Positions 21,080-31,561 of a DNA stretch of 64,000 bases are shown here, one piece after another (the first letter of the stretch is position 1; each line of letters begins with the position of its first letter). Source of the stretch: Moricandia arvensis (taxonomy: Eukaryota; Streptophyta; Magnoliopsida; Brassicales; Brassicaceae). The translations under genes and the position numbers were made by a program. Under the pieces are notes generated by a model. It was given only the letters and a program-made list of their open reading frames with translations. It was not told the DNA's origin and searched no databases. The stretch is from NCBI GenBank assembly GCA_905132765.1, contig CAJHQP010002005.1, positions 32,480 to 96,479 of the forward strand, in the 5' to 3' direction.

Positions 21080-21772
21080 AAAAGAGTAGAGCCTTCAAGG
21101 CCTAGGGATTGGCCAGTGGGTCTTTGGTGTTCTCATCAGTGTGATGGACACCAAAGACCCTGGATCATGGCCTAACCGTGATGTGCAACGCATTGGCTTC
21201 ATTGCACATTACCAACTCATTCTCGGATCTCTTCTTTGGGGCTGGCTTGTGTCTTCCCTTCTTTCATGGCTTCTTGCCTTCCCCATCAGGTCAGATCACA
21301 CGCCTAGCTTCTCCTTGTCTTCTTGAGTATCCAAGTAAGGTACCTGATACATCATTCTACAAGTGTATCAGTTCTCAAAAGATAAACCTATTATGAATGT
21401 ATATAAAGAGATAAGATCAGGTTTACTCCCTTGTTTTGATGGTGAGGAGTGGCTGCTCTTAACTAGCCACTTGCATCCTTCACTTCCTGAGCTTAACAAC
21501 TCCTTCTCTTATCATGCAAGCTCATCCACATTTTTAGTCCATACCTCGCCCTATTTTTGCACAACCTCCAGAACACTTCTAAACACCTTTAGTTGCTTCT
21601 AAAGCCTTGTAGACAATCTCCGGAGGTTTCACCCTAACTTTGCACCAGACCCAAAATCATCTCAACTCTTCCTTTGGCTCCATTTCTTTCTTCAAGTTAA
21701 CACTCCCCCTCAAGCTTGACTTTAGAGATCCTAAGTCAAGCTTGGAACCTTGAAGAACTCCCTCATTAAAAA

Positions 21773-21816
21773 CCTTATAAGAGAAAACCCTCCTTAGGGA
21801 TAAAACCCTCATAAGG
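21773..21816 (-). promoter_or_regulatory. pre-PPT stem-loop, LARD-2 copy 2
   Basis: Same structure as copy 1 with one A-C mismatch; 70 nt from the duplicated LTR edge. Confidence 0.75.
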
Positions 21817-22274
21817 AAAAGAGTAGAGCCTTCAAGGCCTAGTGATTGGCCAATGGGTCTTTGGTGTTCTCATCAGTGTGATGGACACAAAAGACCCTGG
21901 ATTATTGCCTAACCGTGATGTGCAACTCATTGGCTTCATTGCACATTACCAACTCCTTCTCGGATCTCTTCTCTGGGGCTGGCTTGTGTTTTCCCTTCTC
22001 TCATGGCTTCTTGCCTTCCCCATCAGGTCAGATCACACGCCTAGCTTCTCATTGTCTTCTTGAGTATCCAAGTAAGGTACCTGATACATCATTCTACAAA
22101 TGTATCAGTTCTCAAGAGATAAACCTATCATAAATGTATATAAAGAGATAAAGATCAGGTTTACTCCCTTGTTTATATGGTGAGGAGTGGCTGCTCTGAA
22201 CTAGCCACTTGAATCCTTCACTTGCTGATCTTAACAGATCCTTCTCTTATCATGCCTGAGACCAAGCTCATCCA

Positions 22275-23735
22275 CACTCCCCCTCAAGCTTGAGACCAAG
22301 TATAGAGAAGGTCCAATCTTGAATGGTGAGCGCATGTTAACTCCATGATAATTCATGTGGAGGGCACCACCATGTTCTTCAGACTTGATGCTTGAGTCTC
22401 CACTACATCACCACTGCATTGAGGAGATACCTCAGTCCACTCTACAAGCACCTCAAACTTAGTTTGTTGAGTGACCTTCTTCTTCCCTCACAACGGCTTG
22501 ATCTCTTCTAGATCAGCATGCAATGGCCTTGAGTAACCTAAGTCATTGAGCTCTAGGATCATCAGGTGGCTCACTTTGCTCCCCTCCTCAAGCTTGGATT
22601 CGTTATGTGTCCAAGCTTGAAGTGAGCCTCAATGATCCTTACGATCAGGAGCACACCACATACATGGACTGTGCATTCAACCACTGATCAACCCTTTTCA
22701 TTTATCTCCAATGCCTACTGATCATCAGTCTCCTCCAGACTTAAGTGATGATCACTTGCCTTGTGTATCCCCACATACACCCCAGCACCAATAACTCTCC
22801 ATTGCTGAAACAATGGGCACTGCCTTCTCTTTCTTGATTTGGTTAGACACTGAACACTTCTTATGTTCCTGTACAGCACTCAAACTCAAGTAAAGATTAT
22901 ACACAATGCATTGGCATTTTGCCAATGTCTTACTGGTTTTGCACTTAGATGACCTCTTATTATCATTAAGATCCATCTAATGCCAGCTTTCCATTCTCTA
23001 AATGCAAGCAAGTTCTTTTCAAGAATCAGGTCAAGACATTTAGGCTACTTCATAATCAATATGCAACAACCTTTATTCTGATTCTAATGCAAGCAAGCTG
23101 GAAAAGACATTTAATCTAGCATCCTAGCAACACAAGTCATTTAGAATCGAGGCTATGCCATATTATTATCAATAATCAGACCCAATGCTATGCTTTCAAT
23201 TTTTCTACTTCATGAATGCACCAGATTCAGAACATACTATCCAATATCTTGATTAGCAAACATTATAGAACAGGAGCAAGCATTTTAAAACTGAATCATC
23301 AATCAAGAATCTTTATAGCATCCTGGGACTGATTCTTAACAATCTCATTTAGAAATCTTTAACAAGTATCCTCAGGTTATCACATCACATCACAACACCC
23401 AGCACATTATACTCAAGCTTTATACAAAAGGAAAGAGCTTTCTTACAGCCAAGGATCATTGTATATATCCTTGATTCCATTGGACAGAATCTGAATTGTT
23501 GGCGTGCACTCCAACTTCTCCATGTTCCATGGACCTTTCCTTTCACCCCACCATGGCAAAGACTCCACCTTTCTTCACTTTCAAGACGCCATCACCATGA
23601 ACAAGAGGAAAGCTTTCATCTTTCTTCTTGGACAGTGTATAGAACCCATGAACAAGCTGCTTGAAGAGGGTAGCTAATCCACTTCATAGCTTCTGTCTCA
23701 TAGTTTCTTCAATTGGAATCATGTCCAAATCTTCT
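22275..23735 (-). other. LARD-2 internal region, no gene seen
   Basis: This is AT-rich sequence with no recognisable protein. The part near 23500-23735 aligns in pieces with 62640-62850 of LARD-5 (GGAAAGCTTTCA, GGGTAGCTAATC). There is no PBS, so the element is truncated on this side. Confidence 0.6.
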
Positions 23736-24235
23736 TAGGTGAAGGAGTTATGAGCTCTACAACTCGGATGATCTTCTGTGTGCTTTGTTTGAATTTTTCT
23801 GAGTTCAAAACATCTCAATCCTATCTATGGCGACCAGGTGAGCATGCTAAGGTAAGTGATCATGTTTTCAAGAGTTCTTTTATCTATTACACAGATATGA
23901 TCCACTTTTTTTTTTCAAAAGCGCCATGTGAGATTACGATGAACCTTGGAAGCATACAAGGAGAAAGGACAAGCATGTGGAAGACAAGCGGTTCAAGCCA
24001 CCTGATTTGGATCAGGATATGCACCAAGAAGTCACTGGCTTCATCCTCATCAAAGAAGGACCACCAGATGCAGCACACAAGCTAAAACCGAACAAAAACG
24101 AATTTGGGATAAGATTATTACTCTTTGATAAAATTTCATGTGCTAACTTGCTTTGTTTCAATGTATCAGGTTTGAGTAATGGATCAGGAACTAAATGGAT
24201 CAATGCCTTCTACATATCCAAACCAGTGAGAAACA
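23736..24235 (+). other. Unrecognised sequence fused in frame to gypsy-3 pol end
   Basis: A frame open from 23977 runs into the gypsy integrase tail at NNAY (about 24232) without a stop. Its first 85 codons (MEDKRFKPPDLDQDM...) do not match the gypsy-4 or gypsy-5 integrase and I do not recognise them. It could be another part of this gypsy lineage, a fragment of an older element, or captured DNA. Confidence 0.4.
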
Positions 24236-24618
24236 ATGCCTATCAAAGAGGCTTGCAAGGTAAGTGTAATCTGATTCTAAACTTTGATGTTACTGACTTG
24301 GTCCCCTTTATTGCAGGTAAAACAGATTTGAGGACAAATCTTTTTGAAGAGGGAGGGGATGATGTGATCATGGACCAGCTTACGAAAGAGGGTAAAGAGA
24401 TCTTAGACGAGCCACATGATGCCACAATGCACCAGCAGCCTGGTGATGATGTTTTGACCATTACAAAAGGTCCCATGACCTGTTCTAGAGCCAAGAAACT
24501 CAAGGAGACTGTTGTAGGATTACTCACTTCACATCCACAGCAAGAAGAAAGTCTTGGACAAGGTTTGATGGTCCGAGATATCTTGATCACCATTCAAGCT
24601 ATCTCTACATCAAGCTGA
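24236..24618 (+). pseudogene. gypsy-3 integrase C-terminal tail
   Basis: AYQRGLQGKCNLILNFDVTDLVPF matches AYKLDLQGKYDVSNSFNVTDLVPF of gypsy-4. DLRTNLFEEGGDDVIMDQ crosses the LTR boundary at 24360, and the frame continues about 85 codons inside the LTR with GPMTCSRAKKLKETVVGLL, stopping at 24618. Confidence 0.8.
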
Positions 24619-25150
24619 GCTAGTGTTTAGACAAGACATTTGGTGTGTGCTCTTTTCCTTACTTTTGGTTTTGTCCCACGAGGTTTTCCGGAGGAAGGTT
24701 TTTAACGAGGCCACGACTTGTCATACAAATCACCTAGGCCCTACCTCGGCCCAAGACTACTAGAAGACTATCTATTTTATCTTATGTTATTTTTAAGACT
24801 ATAATTTTATCTTATATTTCCGAAACCCTAAGAGCTTGTTCTTTGGTTTCTTTTATTTAAGGGTTTCCGCAAACCCTATTGTAGAAAAGCAATCTTTTAT
24901 GAAAAACCCTATTTCTCTCTCTCTCTCTCTAGTTAGCGAGTTGAGGTGTTTCTGGTGTGTAATATCCAGAGTCTAAGGGTGTCTAAGTTGGTGTGTCATA
25001 TCCGATTTAGCCATCTAGGAGTATCAAGAGTTCATCCATCCCTCTTGTGTCACCATTCAATCCACAAACATTTTAGAACTTAAGTCTCTGATTCGTTCCT
25101 GCAAGGATCTATCTTCCCATCAACCAAAGAAGCAACCTAGGCGTGTGTCA
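24360..25150 (+). repeat. gypsy-3 3' LTR (791 bp)
   Basis: It starts TGATGTGATCATGG and ends GGCGTGTGTCA, the same family as the LTRs of gypsy-1, -2 and -4. A CT run (CTCTCTCTCTCTCT) lies near 24914. Confidence 0.9.
24657..24698 (+). promoter_or_regulatory. LTR stem-loop, gypsy-3
   Basis: CCTTACTTTTGG (24657-24668) pairs with CCGGAGGAAGG (24688-24698) with one bulged A and three G-U pairs. It starts 38 nt after the pol stop and is followed by TTTTTAACGAGGCC. Confidence 0.7.
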
Positions 25151-25546
25151 GGTTCATTTCCCCCCTCATGGTCAAGGTGGGGTTCCTGTCCATTTTCTTT
25201 AGCAGTGGGGAGACATTCTTGTTGTTGTCCTCCTCCACTCCTCGGATTTTGAGATAAGTTAATCCCAAGATTCTCCAATATTATCCTCAAGTTGGCTGCC
25301 TTATCAGAAGCCAAATCCTTAAGCTATGCTTGGTTCCTCTCCTCATAGAACCCTCTTTCTTCTACAAACTTCACATCTCTAGACACCACTACCCTCCTGG
25401 TTGCCGGATCATAACACTTGTGCCCCTTCTGAGTTGGTGAGTAACCAATAAACATCCCTTTTGTGCTCTTGGCTTCCAACTTGTTTCATAGCTCTCCTGG
25501 TTTGTGAACAAAGCAGAGACAACCAAAGACCCTGATATGATCTAAG
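25151..25546 (-). pseudogene. copia-4 integrase C-terminal region and linker
   Basis: The minus frame contains SDKAANLRIILENLGINLSQNPRSGGGQ, followed by HLDHEGGNEP at the gypsy-3 edge. The upstream part corresponds to YYEE, CYDP and FIGYSPTQKG in copia-5. Stops occur near 25325 and 25486. Confidence 0.85.
25542..25546. repeat. TSD of LARD-3 (CTAAG), left
   Basis: The matching CTAAG lies at 30145-30149. Confidence 0.9.
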
Positions 25547-26432
25547 TGTTAGAATGAAGAAGGAATATCCAAAGGAAACAAGTTATTGAGGATTCAAGGC
25601 GAAGAGAAGAAAATATGCTTTGCAAACTTGAAAATGAAGCTGGTACGTACAAACTTGATCCACAAGTAACCAAGCTGACCTAACCTACCCTGCAAGGCAG
25701 GAAAGGGTGGGAAGTCTAAATGAGACGTTGGCAGCCTCTCATAAGTCAATAAAATCAGTTTGAATTTAAATAAGAGAGGCTGGTTTGAATTGGAGTGAGA
25801 AGGTCACATGTGGTGCATTGGAAGTTGAAGACAGCTGTCACTTTCACTCCATGGAGACCACACCAAGACCTATCACATTTTCTCGAACTCTGAATGTGCC
25901 ATCCTTGGCCTCTACTGAAGAAGGACTCAGTTTAATTAAGGAAAGAGCATCACATGTGCATAAGAGGGTGTAGCCGACCTGCCACTATCATCAATGGGAG
26001 ACTGCACCACCATCTCTCCTCCTGTCCATTTCTCCTCATTTGGACGTGCCATTCCTTGGCTGTATCCTCCTTGGCTGCTTCTCATTTCCTTACAGAATTA
26101 TTTGTTTAATAGAACCTAGATTCAGTCATTGTTTATTGTTAGCATTTGCCTATTTAAAGGCTGGTTGTAACCTAAGGCAAACTAAGTGAGAATTAAGTTT
26201 CTCCTTCACTTATTCTCTCTATTCTCTCACTCTCTGGTTTCTTTACACTCTCATACTCAGTCTCACACGACCTATACTCTCCATCAATCTCCTTTGGTCT
26301 TCACTTATACTTCACTAATCTTACTCATTCTCTTCTCTTGACTACAAACTGATTCTCTCTACCATTCTCTTCTTTACTCACGACCAGAATCATCCATACG
26401 CCATATTATCTTCAGTTCTCTATATTCTTACA
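25547..26432 (+). repeat. LARD-3 5' LTR (886 bp)
   Basis: It starts TGTTAGAATGAAG and ends ATATTCTTACA. U3 carries GGTACGTACAAACTTG (one changed base compared with TCCGTACAA in the other LTR). Confidence 0.9.
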
Positions 26433-26444
26433 TGGTATCAGAGC
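26433..26444 (+). promoter_or_regulatory. LARD-3 primer-binding site
   Basis: TGGTATCAGAGC follows the LTR directly. Confidence 0.9.
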
Positions 26445-26802
26445 TACAAGATCCTGAAAACCTTTCGTACTTCCACAAATGAATCTCTGTTCAAATTCCT
26501 CTTCAAAATCTCCTTGGTTACATCCTTTTATCCTCTGGTCCAAAGGTCTTCCAGGAGGGAAGAACCTCACCAGAACTCAAGAAAAAGGAGTCTCTCATTC
26601 TTTGGAACTCAAGAAAGCTTTAGCTCTGTCCAGCAAGCTTCATCAAAGTCAGTTTCAAATCTAGTCTCTTGCAAAACCATTTGGAACATTCTATTGTCCA
26701 ATGGTCCAAAACTCTCAAAGATGGAGAACATAAAAGAAATGGCGACCCCAGAGACTGCCAAGGGTCCAAATAAGATATCAAACCACCTCCTCTGGTCCAA
26801 AA

Positions 26803-27447
26803 TGAAAGACTGAGTAGAATCTGAGTATAAACGGATAGAAGAGTGTTTATAAGAGACTGGAAGAGATTTGGAGACTAAAAGGTTAAGACTTTATGAAGAA
26901 ATCATTTCGAGATGAAGAACATGAAAAACACTATAGAGAATAAGAGAAACTCAAAATACTTGCTTGATTGACTAATGAGAAGGATTACAAAATACATAGA
27001 GAAGGATAAACAAGCTTAACGGATACAAAGGGATAAGGTTTCAACTCGAGCATGTGAAGTCAAGGTCTTGGGCGCGACTGATTTGAAATAAGCGGACCAA
27101 AGGCCTTACACGCTTGATGCCAATGGCATCTTGACCAGATGCTCTAGGCCAGCCTGTCCATGCGTGGAGTGAACCTTATCCATAAGGTTCAATGCATGTA
27201 GACACACAGAAGGAAGAAGGGAAGGAACCTTATCCGCGCATGGTAACTCCCTCTGATTTACCCGGAATGACTGTGGTCGACCCAAGGTAACTTTGGTCGA
27301 CATAAGGGCTGTACGGACACCTTGTACGGCCTTGTACGGACTTGTACGGACTTGTACGGACAATCACATTTCTCTTCCTCTTAATTTCCTTAATGTTTCC
27401 TCTCCTTTCTCTATAGATCATGATCACTTCTCTTACTTGGTTTAACA
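26803..27447 (-). mobile_element. Solo LTR of the copia-4 family (645 bp)
   Basis: It begins TGAAAGACTGAGTAG and ends TTGGTTTAACA on the plus strand, and matches the copia-4 5' LTR. The TSD CAAAA is at 26798-26802 and 27448-27452. No internal region is left, as expected after LTR-LTR recombination. Confidence 0.92.
27311..27360 (-). promoter_or_regulatory. Array of SBP-box-like sites, 10-bp period
   Basis: Four consecutive 10-mers CTTGTACGG(C/A/A/A) occupy 27321-27360, and a fifth GTACGG lies at 27311. On the minus strand three read TCCGTACAA, an exact match to the SBP/SPL consensus TNCGTACAA. Confidence 0.75.
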
Positions 27448-27699
27448 CAAAATGCTGAAGACAACCCATGGAGGAAACCATTGTTGGAGCAAGGTCACTG
27501 AAGAAGCTTCAAAACTAGGCTGTCCAAACTATTCTCTGGCCAACAAAGCTGAGGCTCAGTCTCTGACCACCAAGACCCACGACCAGCAAGAGGACAGGAG
27601 GGGTTTGAAGTGTGTACCTGGCATGAAGGTAGGACACACCAAGGAGAGGTGTTGGATATTCACTCCACACCTCAAGCTACTTCTTTTTCATTGAGCCCC

Positions 27700-29253
27700 C
27701 ATGGGCTGGAGGTTAAAGAAACCAGCTCAGGTTTCTTGACAGTAAGCTGAACCTCCTTCTTTAAATATGAGCATTCTCTATTTTCTATGTTTTATTGTGT
27801 GATCCTAGGGTGTCTAGAAATCTGCTAGATGTGGGTGTCTAGTTTCTGCCTTAGGAAAGTTTGTGATGTTTGTTGAGTTGTTTAGTTTCTGTTTATCTCT
27901 TTTCTTGTATTGTCCAGAAATTGGTATGTCTTAAGATGTCTAGAAACTAACTTGCTGTTGTTGCCTAGTTTCTGCTCTAAAAAAAGTTTGTCCAAAGTGT
28001 CAAGTTGTTTTTTGAATCTTTCTCTGTCTAGAAATTGTCCTAGAATGTGTTTAGACCTTTGTCTTAGGTTGTGTTTTCTTTGTGTTAGGATAGAACATGA
28101 AGATTTCTGTGTATTAAAATGTGGTTTAAAGATCAGAATTGGTAAAAACCATGTTATGATATCTTTTTGTCTACTGATGCTGTGTCTAGTTGATTGTTTA
28201 AACAGGTTGTCCATGTTGATCAGAGCCTACAAATAATGTATATTCCTGAAAATGGAGATTGCCCACTGCCCATCAACACTTTGGACACTGATTGTGTCCA
28301 TTAACTCCTAAGATGGTTGAGAGGATGAATGGAGCAGTGGAGAGATTGCTCAGAAGTGACTTACCTGATACCAAGAGGGTGGACAGGAAGTACAATCAAG
28401 AGAAAATGCCAACATTCAAGCCAAAAGGGCCGTGATCTCAAGGCATTGGTGATCGTCATTGGCTCTCATCTTCCAAGCTTGACCACATACTCTTATTCTC
28501 AGGTCAAGCTTGAGGAGGGGTGTTAAATGAGAAGCCAATGTCCAGTCTTCAAGCCACTGCATGGATTCAAGAAGACTCCAACCAGCATGGGATATTCTTG
28601 GCTGACCAACAACAAGGCTGTCCATCTAATGTGCTTCAAGAGGAGGCGCCAAAGAGGCTGATCAGAAGGTTGAAAAGACCCCCACCAAGGTGGAGACTCA
28701 AGAAGACAATGCAGTGGCTGCTTGTGAAAGGGAATGAAGTGAGGGATGGAACAAGAAGGCAGACACTCCTCACCAACATTCCACAGATATGCAAGGGAAG
28801 TATTTAAGTTTCTTATTCTGGTTTGAATAGGTTTGCCCCTTGAGAATTGATGCATGTGTTTGTGCATTGTTTTAATCAGGTACTTGGAGCTCATGAACAT
28901 AGTTTGGTCGTGGATAAAACCCATTGATGATGGCAAGAGGTCAGAAGAAAGGGGGAGACTAAGAACCAGTACTACATGGATAGTTTCAAGCAGTTTTGAG
29001 TGTGATGCAAGGAAAGGCATTTGTGACTCCTTTATATTGAAGTAAGGCCATGATCCAGGGTTTATGAGTCCCTAAATTTGATTATAAGACTCATAAACCC
29101 ACTGGCCAATCCCTAGGCTGAGGGTAGTTGCACTCTTTTTTCCTATATATGGTTTTATCCCAAGAGATTTTCCATACTTAGGTTTTTAATGAGGCAAGTA
29201 CTCTCAGTTCAAAGCTTGCCCAAGGATCTCCTGTGTTCAAGGTTGAGGGGGAG
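27700..29253 (+). other. LARD-3 internal region, no gene seen
   Basis: Only short frames are present. 28430-28530 matches, inverted, 46150-46240 of LARD-4. 29040-29253 is the conserved block ending in stem-loop, TCAAG-like palindrome and PPT. Confidence 0.6.
29142..29182 (+). promoter_or_regulatory. pre-PPT stem-loop, LARD-3
   Basis: CCTATATATGG (29142-29152) pairs with CCATACTTAGG (29172-29182) at 9 of 11 positions. It lies 71 nt before the LTR. Confidence 0.65.
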
Positions 29254-30144
29254 TGTTAGAATTAAGAAGGAATAGCCAAAGGAAACAAGTTATTGAGGAT
29301 TCAAGGCGAATAGAAGAATATATGCTTTGCAAACTTGAAAATGAAGCTGGTCCGTACAAACTTGATCCACAAGTAACCAAGCTGACCTAACCTACCTTGC
29401 ATGGTAGGAAAGGAGTGGGAAGTCTAAATTAGACGTTGTCAGCCTCTCATAAGTCAATAAAATCAGTTTGAATTTAAATAAGAGAGGCTGGTTTGAATTG
29501 GAGTGAGAAGGTCACATGTGGTGCATTGGAGGTTGAAGACAGTTGTCACTTTCACTCCATGGAGACCACACCAAGACCTGTCACATTCTCTCGAACAATG
29601 AATGTGCCATCCTTGGCCTCTACTAAAGAAGGACTCAGTTTATATTAAGGAAAGAACATCACATGTGCATAAGAGAGTGTAGCCGACCTGTCACTATCAT
29701 CAATGGGAGACTGCACCACCATCTCTCCTCCTGTCAATTTCTCCTCATTTGGACGTGCCATTCCTTGGCTGTATCCTCCTTGGCCGCTTCTCATTTCCTT
29801 ACAGAATTATTTGTTTAATAGAACCTAGATTAGTCATTGTTAATTGTTAGCATTTGCCTATTTAAAGGCTGGTTGTAACCTAAGGCAAACTAAGTGAGAA
29901 ATAAGTGTCTCCTTCACTTATTCTCTCTATTCTGTTACTCTCTGGTTTCTTTACACTCTCATACTCAGTCTCACACGACCTATATTCATTCTCCATCAAT
30001 CTCCCTTGGTCTTCACTTATACTTCACTAATCTTACTCATTCTCTTCTCTTGACTACAAACTGATTCTCTCTACCATTCTCTTGTTTACTCACAACCAGA
30101 ATCATCCATACGCCATATTATATTCAGTTCTCTATATTCTCACA
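29254..30144 (+). repeat. LARD-3 3' LTR (891 bp)
   Basis: It starts TGTTAGAATTAAG and ends ATATTCTCACA. TCCGTACAA lies at 29351-29359. Confidence 0.9.
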
Positions 30145-30149
30145 CTAAG

Positions 30150-30912
30150 GACGGCTTATGCTTGTTCAGAACCTCAAAGGGTGATTGATCTTCAAGAACC
30201 TTGGTTGGGGTTCGGTTGATCAGGTAACAAGCAGTGGCCACAACATCACTCCAAAACCGCTCTGGCACATTAGCTTTGAACATCATGGACCTAGCCACTT
30301 CCATAAGGTGCCGGTTCTTCCTTTCAACCATTTCATTCTGTTGTGGAGTGTAAGGGCAGATCGTTTGGTGAAGGATACCATGCTGGGATAGGTGTTGCTT
30401 GAAGGCTTAGCTCGTGTACTCCCCACCATTATCTGATCTAAAAAATTTCAGCCCAGCACTGAAATGGTTAGTCACATATGTTTGAAAATTTCTAAATGCA
30501 TCAAGCACCCTATCATTAGATGGAATCAAGGTTATCCAGGTGTATTTAGACTTCTCATCTATGAATGTGACAAAATACTTATGGTTCTCCCTAGATAAAC
30601 AAGGTGCAGTCCAAACATCCGAGTGTATTAAATCAAAGCAGTGATCATAGATAGTGGAAGACTTTTGAAACACAGTTTTACAATGCTTGCCTATGATACA
30701 AGCTTCACAATCATTATTCTCAAACACAACACCTGGAACCATTAAGATTAAAGGTCTAACATGAGGATGTCCTAGTCTAGCATGCCACAAAGCACTCTTA
30801 TTCAAACCAGAAGCAGAAGCAAAAGTAAAGGAACAACTATGATCAGGTAAAGAAGTAAGCTCCTTAACCATCTAAAGGTCTCCTTTTGTAACTCCTTTCC
30901 CAATCAAACGAC
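30150..30912 (-). pseudogene. copia-4 integrase core
   Basis: The minus frame 30871-30407 gives the zinc module (LWHARLGHPH ... CEACIIGKHC), then LIHSDVWTAPC and FRSDNGGEYTS. 30331-30150 continues with MVERKNRHLMEVARSMMF, holding the catalytic Glu, and FWSDVVATACYLINRTPT. A stop at 30408 (TAG/CTA) separates the two frames. Otherwise the core is well preserved. Confidence 0.88.
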
Positions 30913-31556
30913 TGAAAAGTAGAATAGGATCCGAGTATAGACGACAATAAGAGACTTTGAGAGAGAGAGTAGAAGAGATTTCGAGACTAAAGAACCAAAC
31001 TTTACTAAGAAACCATTTCTGGGTGTGAAGAACTTAGAGAGAAAAGAGAGACTCAAAAACTTGATTGATTAATGAATGAGAGGGATTACAAAATATATAG
31101 AGAAGGAAAAATAAGCTTAACAGATACAATAGGATAAGGTTTCAACTCGAGCATGTGTAGTCAAGACCTTAGGCGCGCCTGGTTTGAAATGCATGGACCA
31201 GAAGGCTCACACGCTTGATGCCGATGGAATCTTGACCAGATGCTCTTGGCCAGCCTGTCTACGCGGAGTAAACCTTATCCATAAGTTTCAGTGTATGTGG
31301 ACACACAGAAGGAAGAAGGGACGAAGCTTATCCGGGCTTGGTAACTTTCTCTGGTTTACCCGAAATGACTGTGGTCGACCCAAAGTAACTTTGGTCGACA
31401 TAAAGGTTGTACGAACACTTGTACGGACTAACTGTACGGCCTTGTATGGCCTTGTACGGATCTGTACTGACACTCCCAAACTTCTTCCTCTTCATTTCAT
31501 AAGTCTTCTCTAGCCTTCTCCATAGAACATAATCCTATCTCTTATTCAGTTCAACA
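30913..31556 (-). mobile_element. Solo LTR of the copia-4 family (644 bp) inside copia-4
   Basis: It begins TGAAAAGTAGAATAGG and ends CAGTTCAACA. The TSD ACGAC is at 30908-30912 and 31557-31561. GTAC motifs, including CTTGTACGGA (31418-31427 and 31451-31460), GGCGCGCC and the GCATCT/AGATGC hairpin are present. Confidence 0.92.
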
Positions 31557-31561
31557 ACGAC

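Larger units (their letters stand above)
20799..22274 (-). repeat. 738-bp tandem duplication in LARD-2
   Basis: Copy one is 20799-21536 and copy two 21537-22274; LTR ends lie at 20964 and 21702. Each copy holds the first part of the LTR, PPT, stem-loop and about 500 bp of internal sequence. Two PPT-LTR junctions therefore sit in tandem. Confidence 0.85.
20032..23735 (-). mobile_element. LARD-2, non-coding LTR element, 5' end missing
   Basis: The 3' LTR lies at 20032-20964, then the PPT and internal region to about 23735. The LTR left end (TGCTGGATG...) aligns with the TGTTGGATTTTC start of LARD-5, which sets the boundary. The 5' LTR is absent because the right side abuts gypsy-3 debris. Part of the element is tandemly duplicated. 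Confidence 0.75.
23736..25150 (+). mobile_element. gypsy-3, 3' end with intact LTR
   Basis: The end of pol, the PPT (GAGGGAGGGGA, 24349-24359) and a full 791-bp LTR are present. The right edge lies against copia-4 at 25151, with GGTTC as the candidate TSD half. The left partner is missing. Confidence 0.8.
26720..27694 (+). pseudogene. LARD-3 gag remnant
   Basis: MENIKEMATPETAKGPNKISNHLLWSKM (from 26720) resembles the copia Gag start (MENMKTTVLPVTLKGGNYLLWSR). After the solo LTR, GHTKERCWIFTPHLK (near 27640) resembles the knuckle end GHKKSQCWILHPHLK. The Gag core and everything downstream of the knuckle are gone, which suggests that this LARD arose by deletion from a copia element. Confidence 0.6.
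25547..30144 (+). mobile_element. LARD-3, complete non-coding LTR element (4.6 kb)
   Basis: LTRs are 25547-26432 and 29254-30144, the PBS is at 26433 and the PPT (GTTGAGGGGGAG) ends at 29253. The TSD CTAAG flanks it. The internal 2.8 kb holds only a degraded gag-like start and zinc-knuckle-like end, plus a nested solo LTR. Hand comparison of the first 205 LTR bases shows about 5% difference. It inserted into the copia-4 integrase. Confidence 0.9.

Noticed and set aside
23851..24316. Splice-like GTAAGT and CAG pairs near 23851-23893 and 24260-24316, suggesting a host gene
   Set aside because: The second pair lies in sequence homologous to uninterrupted gypsy coding sequence, and the first would be about 43 nt. 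No exon protein is recognisable.
27311..27360. Short regular repeats as a possible CRISPR-like array or microsatellite
   Set aside because: Units are contiguous with no spacers, sit in an LTR U3, and match a plant transcription factor site; the sequence is eukaryotic.
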